A stretch of 30,333 nt of DNA from CAVQGF01 sp045807945 (GTDB lineage: Bacteria > Acidobacteriota > Terriglobia > Terriglobales > Acidobacteriaceae). Made by a program: the position numbers and the translations under genes. A model generated the notes under the pieces. It did not search any database and was not told the DNA's origin. It worked only from the letters and a program-made list of their open reading frames with translations. The DNA lies in NCBI GenBank assembly GCA_045807945.1, contig JBJMGI010000038.1, forward strand, positions 1 to 30,333, read 5' to 3'. This document shows positions 28,830-30,333 of this stretch, one piece after another (positions within the stretch are counted from its first letter, which is position 1; each line of letters opens with the position of its first letter).

Positions 28830-29492
28830 TTGAGCATCAGTCGCACCGATATCTTTGGCCCCGAGCAAGTCCTCGGTGAGCAGGCCGGGATGAAGGCCGC
28901 CAGCCGGTATTGGGTCGACCTCGGCAATGGGATTGAGAACCGTATCCCGGTGCTGGTCACGCTGGCGAACCAGATCGCGCTCCGCAACGAGACGGTCACC
29001 AACGCCACGTTGTGGAAAGACATTCTGGCTGGCTACTTCCAGCAGCGCATCGCCGGCGGATGGAAGCCGTCACCGAAAGATGAGGTCACGCTGAAAGATG
29101 AGGAGATCGTCTCCATCTTCCGTGACAAGAAGCACAAGGCCGAGCTTGCGACCGAGGGCGTCAGCTTCGAGCAGGCGCAGATCCCGGTGCAGGACGCCGA
29201 GAATTACAACAAAGCGAAAGCGCTGATCTCGAGCGCGCTCTCGCAGGCGAATGTGGATAAGTTTCTGAAGAGCGTGAAGAGCGCGGGATTCAAGATCCGC
29301 GAATTTGAAAAAGTTTTGAACGCCAGTTTGCTGGAGAAAGCGACCGGCGCGCGTCAGGGAGAAGCGGCAACGGTGTATCAGAAGTTGCCGGTCTCGGACC
29401 AGGCGCAGGTTCGCGAGCTTTATTTGGTGGGCATCGAGCAGGTCGCGACCGACCTCCGCCGCAAGCACCAGAAGGTTTACGAGTACGCATAA
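28830..29492 (+). CDS. hypothetical protein between tRNA-Gly and tuf
   Basis: I do not recognise this protein of about 220 residues. It is soluble, with no signal peptide or transmembrane helix. The N-terminal part is mixed ('SISRTDIFGPEQVLGEQAGMKAASRYWVDLGNGIENRIPVLVTLANQIALRNETV') and the C-terminal half is helical and charged ('NYNKAKALISSALSQANVDKFLKSVKSAGFKIREFEKVL', ending in a basic helix). TTG 28830 is chosen because GTAAGGGG lies 6 nt upstream; an in-frame ATT start 33 bases earlier is less likely. It interrupts the usual tRNA-tuf order and may be co-transcribed with tuf, but a family-1 repeat lies between them. Confidence 0.78.
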   Translation: MSISRTDIFGPEQVLGEQAGMKAASRYWVDLGNGIENRIPVLVTLANQIALRNETVTNATLWKDILAGYFQQRIAGGWKPSPKDEVTLKDEEIVSIFRDKKHKAELATEGVSFEQAQIPVQDAENYNKAKALISSALSQANVDKFLKSVKSAGFKIREFEKVLNASLLEKATGARQGEAATVYQKLPVSDQAQVRELYLVGIEQVATDLRRKHQKVYEYA

Positions 29493-29501
29493 CTATCGAA
29501 T

Positions 29502-29550
29502 TGTCATCCCGAGCGAGTGCGAACGGATGTGAGCGCGAGCCGAGGGATCT
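29502..29550. repeat. family-1 dispersed repeat upstream of tuf
   Basis: TGTCATCCCGAGCGAG...GAGCCGAGGGATCT with a centre of gagcg/gaacg phrases, between the 28830 gene and tuf. Confidence 0.85.
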
Positions 29551-29573
29551 AGGTTTTGATTTTGATCGTGTAG

Positions 29574-29594
29574 CCCCGGGTCTCCGATCCGGGG
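29574..29594 (+). other. GC-rich hairpin in the tuf leader
   Basis: CCCCGG (29574-29579) pairs with CCGGGG (29589-29594), followed by GCGCGCCGCGCG. No T-tract follows, so it is not a standard terminator. A gene-free 170-base gap precedes tuf, with 'gctagaagctaaaggctaggagctaag' low-complexity phrases at 29632-29658. Confidence 0.5.
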
Positions 29595-29662
29595 TCGCGC
29601 GCCGCGCGAAACAGAAGGTTTTCGATTTTGAGCTAGAAGCTAAAGGCTAGGAGCTAAGGGTA

Positions 29663-30333
29663 ATGGCAAAAGAAAAGTTTGATCGGTCAAAACCGCACGT
29701 GAACGTAGGCACGATCGGGCACATCGACCACGGCAAGACGACGTTGACGGCGGCGATCACCAAGGTGCTTTCGAAGCACAACCCGAACATCAAGTTCCGG
29801 TCTTTTGATTCGATCGATAACGCGCCGGAAGAGCGCGAGCGCGGCATCACCATCGCCACCGCGCACGTCGAGTACGAGACGCCGAACCGGCACTACGCGC
29901 ACGTCGATTGCCCGGGCCACGCCGATTACATCAAGAACATGATCACCGGCGCGGCGCAGATGGATGGCGCGATCCTGGTCGTCGCAGCGACCGACGGTCC
30001 GATGCCGCAGACCAAAGAGCACGTGCTCTTGGCGCGCCAGGTAGGCGTGCCCTACATCGTTGTGTTCCTGAATAAGTGCGACGCGGTCGAAGATCCCGAG
30101 CTGATCGACCTGGTCGAGATGGAAGTCCGCGAGCTGCTGACCAAGTATCAGTTCCCCGGCGACACGCTTCCTGTTGTTCGCGGCTCTGCCTTGGGTGCAT
30201 TGAATGGCGAAGCCAAGTGGGAAAAGTCGGTTGACGAGCTGATGGAAGCCGTCGATAAGAACGTTCCGCTGCCGGCGCGCGACATCGACAAGCCGTTCCT
30301 GATGCCGATCGAAGATATCTTCTCGATCTCGGG
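29663..30333 (+). CDS. tuf: elongation factor Tu, 5' part
   Basis: EF-Tu delivers aminoacyl-tRNA to the ribosome as a GTP complex. The first 223 codons are present and the frame runs off the window. G1 GHIDHGKT is at residues 19-26, the switch I region 'DNAPEERERGITI' follows, then DCPGH at 82-86 and NKCD at 137-140, covering the G domain and entry into domain 2. ATG 29663 gives the standard MAKEKF start; AAGGG lies 4 nt and GGAG 10 nt upstream. Its place after Thr, Tyr, Thr and Gly tRNAs matches the E. coli thrU-tufB operon. Confidence 0.97.
   Translation, partial: MAKEKFDRSKPHVNVGTIGHIDHGKTTLTAAITKVLSKHNPNIKFRSFDSIDNAPEERERGITIATAHVEYETPNRHYAHVDCPGHADYIKNMITGAAQMDGAILVVAATDGPMPQTKEHVLLARQVGVPYIVVFLNKCDAVEDPELIDLVEMEVRELLTKYQFPGDTLPVVRGSALGALNGEAKWEKSVDELMEAVDKNVPLPARDIDKPFLMPIEDIFSIS

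Overview
The window looks like the chromosome of a free-living, fairly GC-rich Gram-negative bacterium, most likely an acidobacterium of the Koribacter/Terriglobia type. That placement is an inference. It rests on the style of the proteins, the frequent TTG and GTG starts, the secreted M3 peptidase, the receiver-DUF4388 regulator, and the many short interspersed repeats beginning TGTCAT(C/T)C and ending near TCGA(A/G)GGA(C/T)C. No phage, plasmid, insertion sequence or CRISPR array is visible.

Layout. 1-1290: end of queE and queC (7-deazaguanine/queuosine synthesis). 1320-2573: secreted TPR protein with a strong terminator. 2592-6261: molybdenum-cofactor genes moeA, moaC and a mog/moaB homologue, interleaved with a GNAT acetyltransferase and a receiver-DUF4388 response regulator. 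6333-8510: a DedA/VTT membrane protein facing an uncharacterised protein with a PD-(D/E)XK-nuclease-like C-terminus. 8594-12184: tldD, inorganic pyrophosphatase and tldE, the two halves of the TldD/E protease flanking ppa. 12186-13424: an SMR transporter and a membrane-anchored hypothetical. 13453-14499: selD, read through an in-frame UGA that is very probably selenocysteine codon 17, followed by a SECIS-like hairpin. 14500-15105: LURP-one-like protein. 15244-19211 (minus strand): the classic tilS-hpt-ftsH cluster, with dispersed repeats inserted in frame into tilS and a divergent active site in the hpt product. 19379-21518: two small secreted proteins and a single-HKD phospholipase D-like protein. 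21708-24800: a secreted M3 oligopeptidase and thiL. 25168-27276: an M23 peptidase and an anchored hypothetical. 27558-30333: a strong promoter, then the tRNA-Thr(UGU)/Tyr/Thr(GGU)/Gly-tuf locus. Its tRNA set matches the E. coli thrU-tyrU-glyT-thrT-tufB operon, but here it carries two degenerate tRNA-Thr copies, a tiny membrane-protein gene and a 220-residue unknown gene.

The most notable observations are the UGA codon in selD, the repeat-laden tilS, the non-canonical Hpt, the decayed tRNA-Thr duplicates, the dispersed repeat families, and a recurrent architecture in which a -10 hexamer sits only 5-10 nt before the start codon, which suggests leaderless transcription. Functions come from motif recognition by eye. 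No database search was run.
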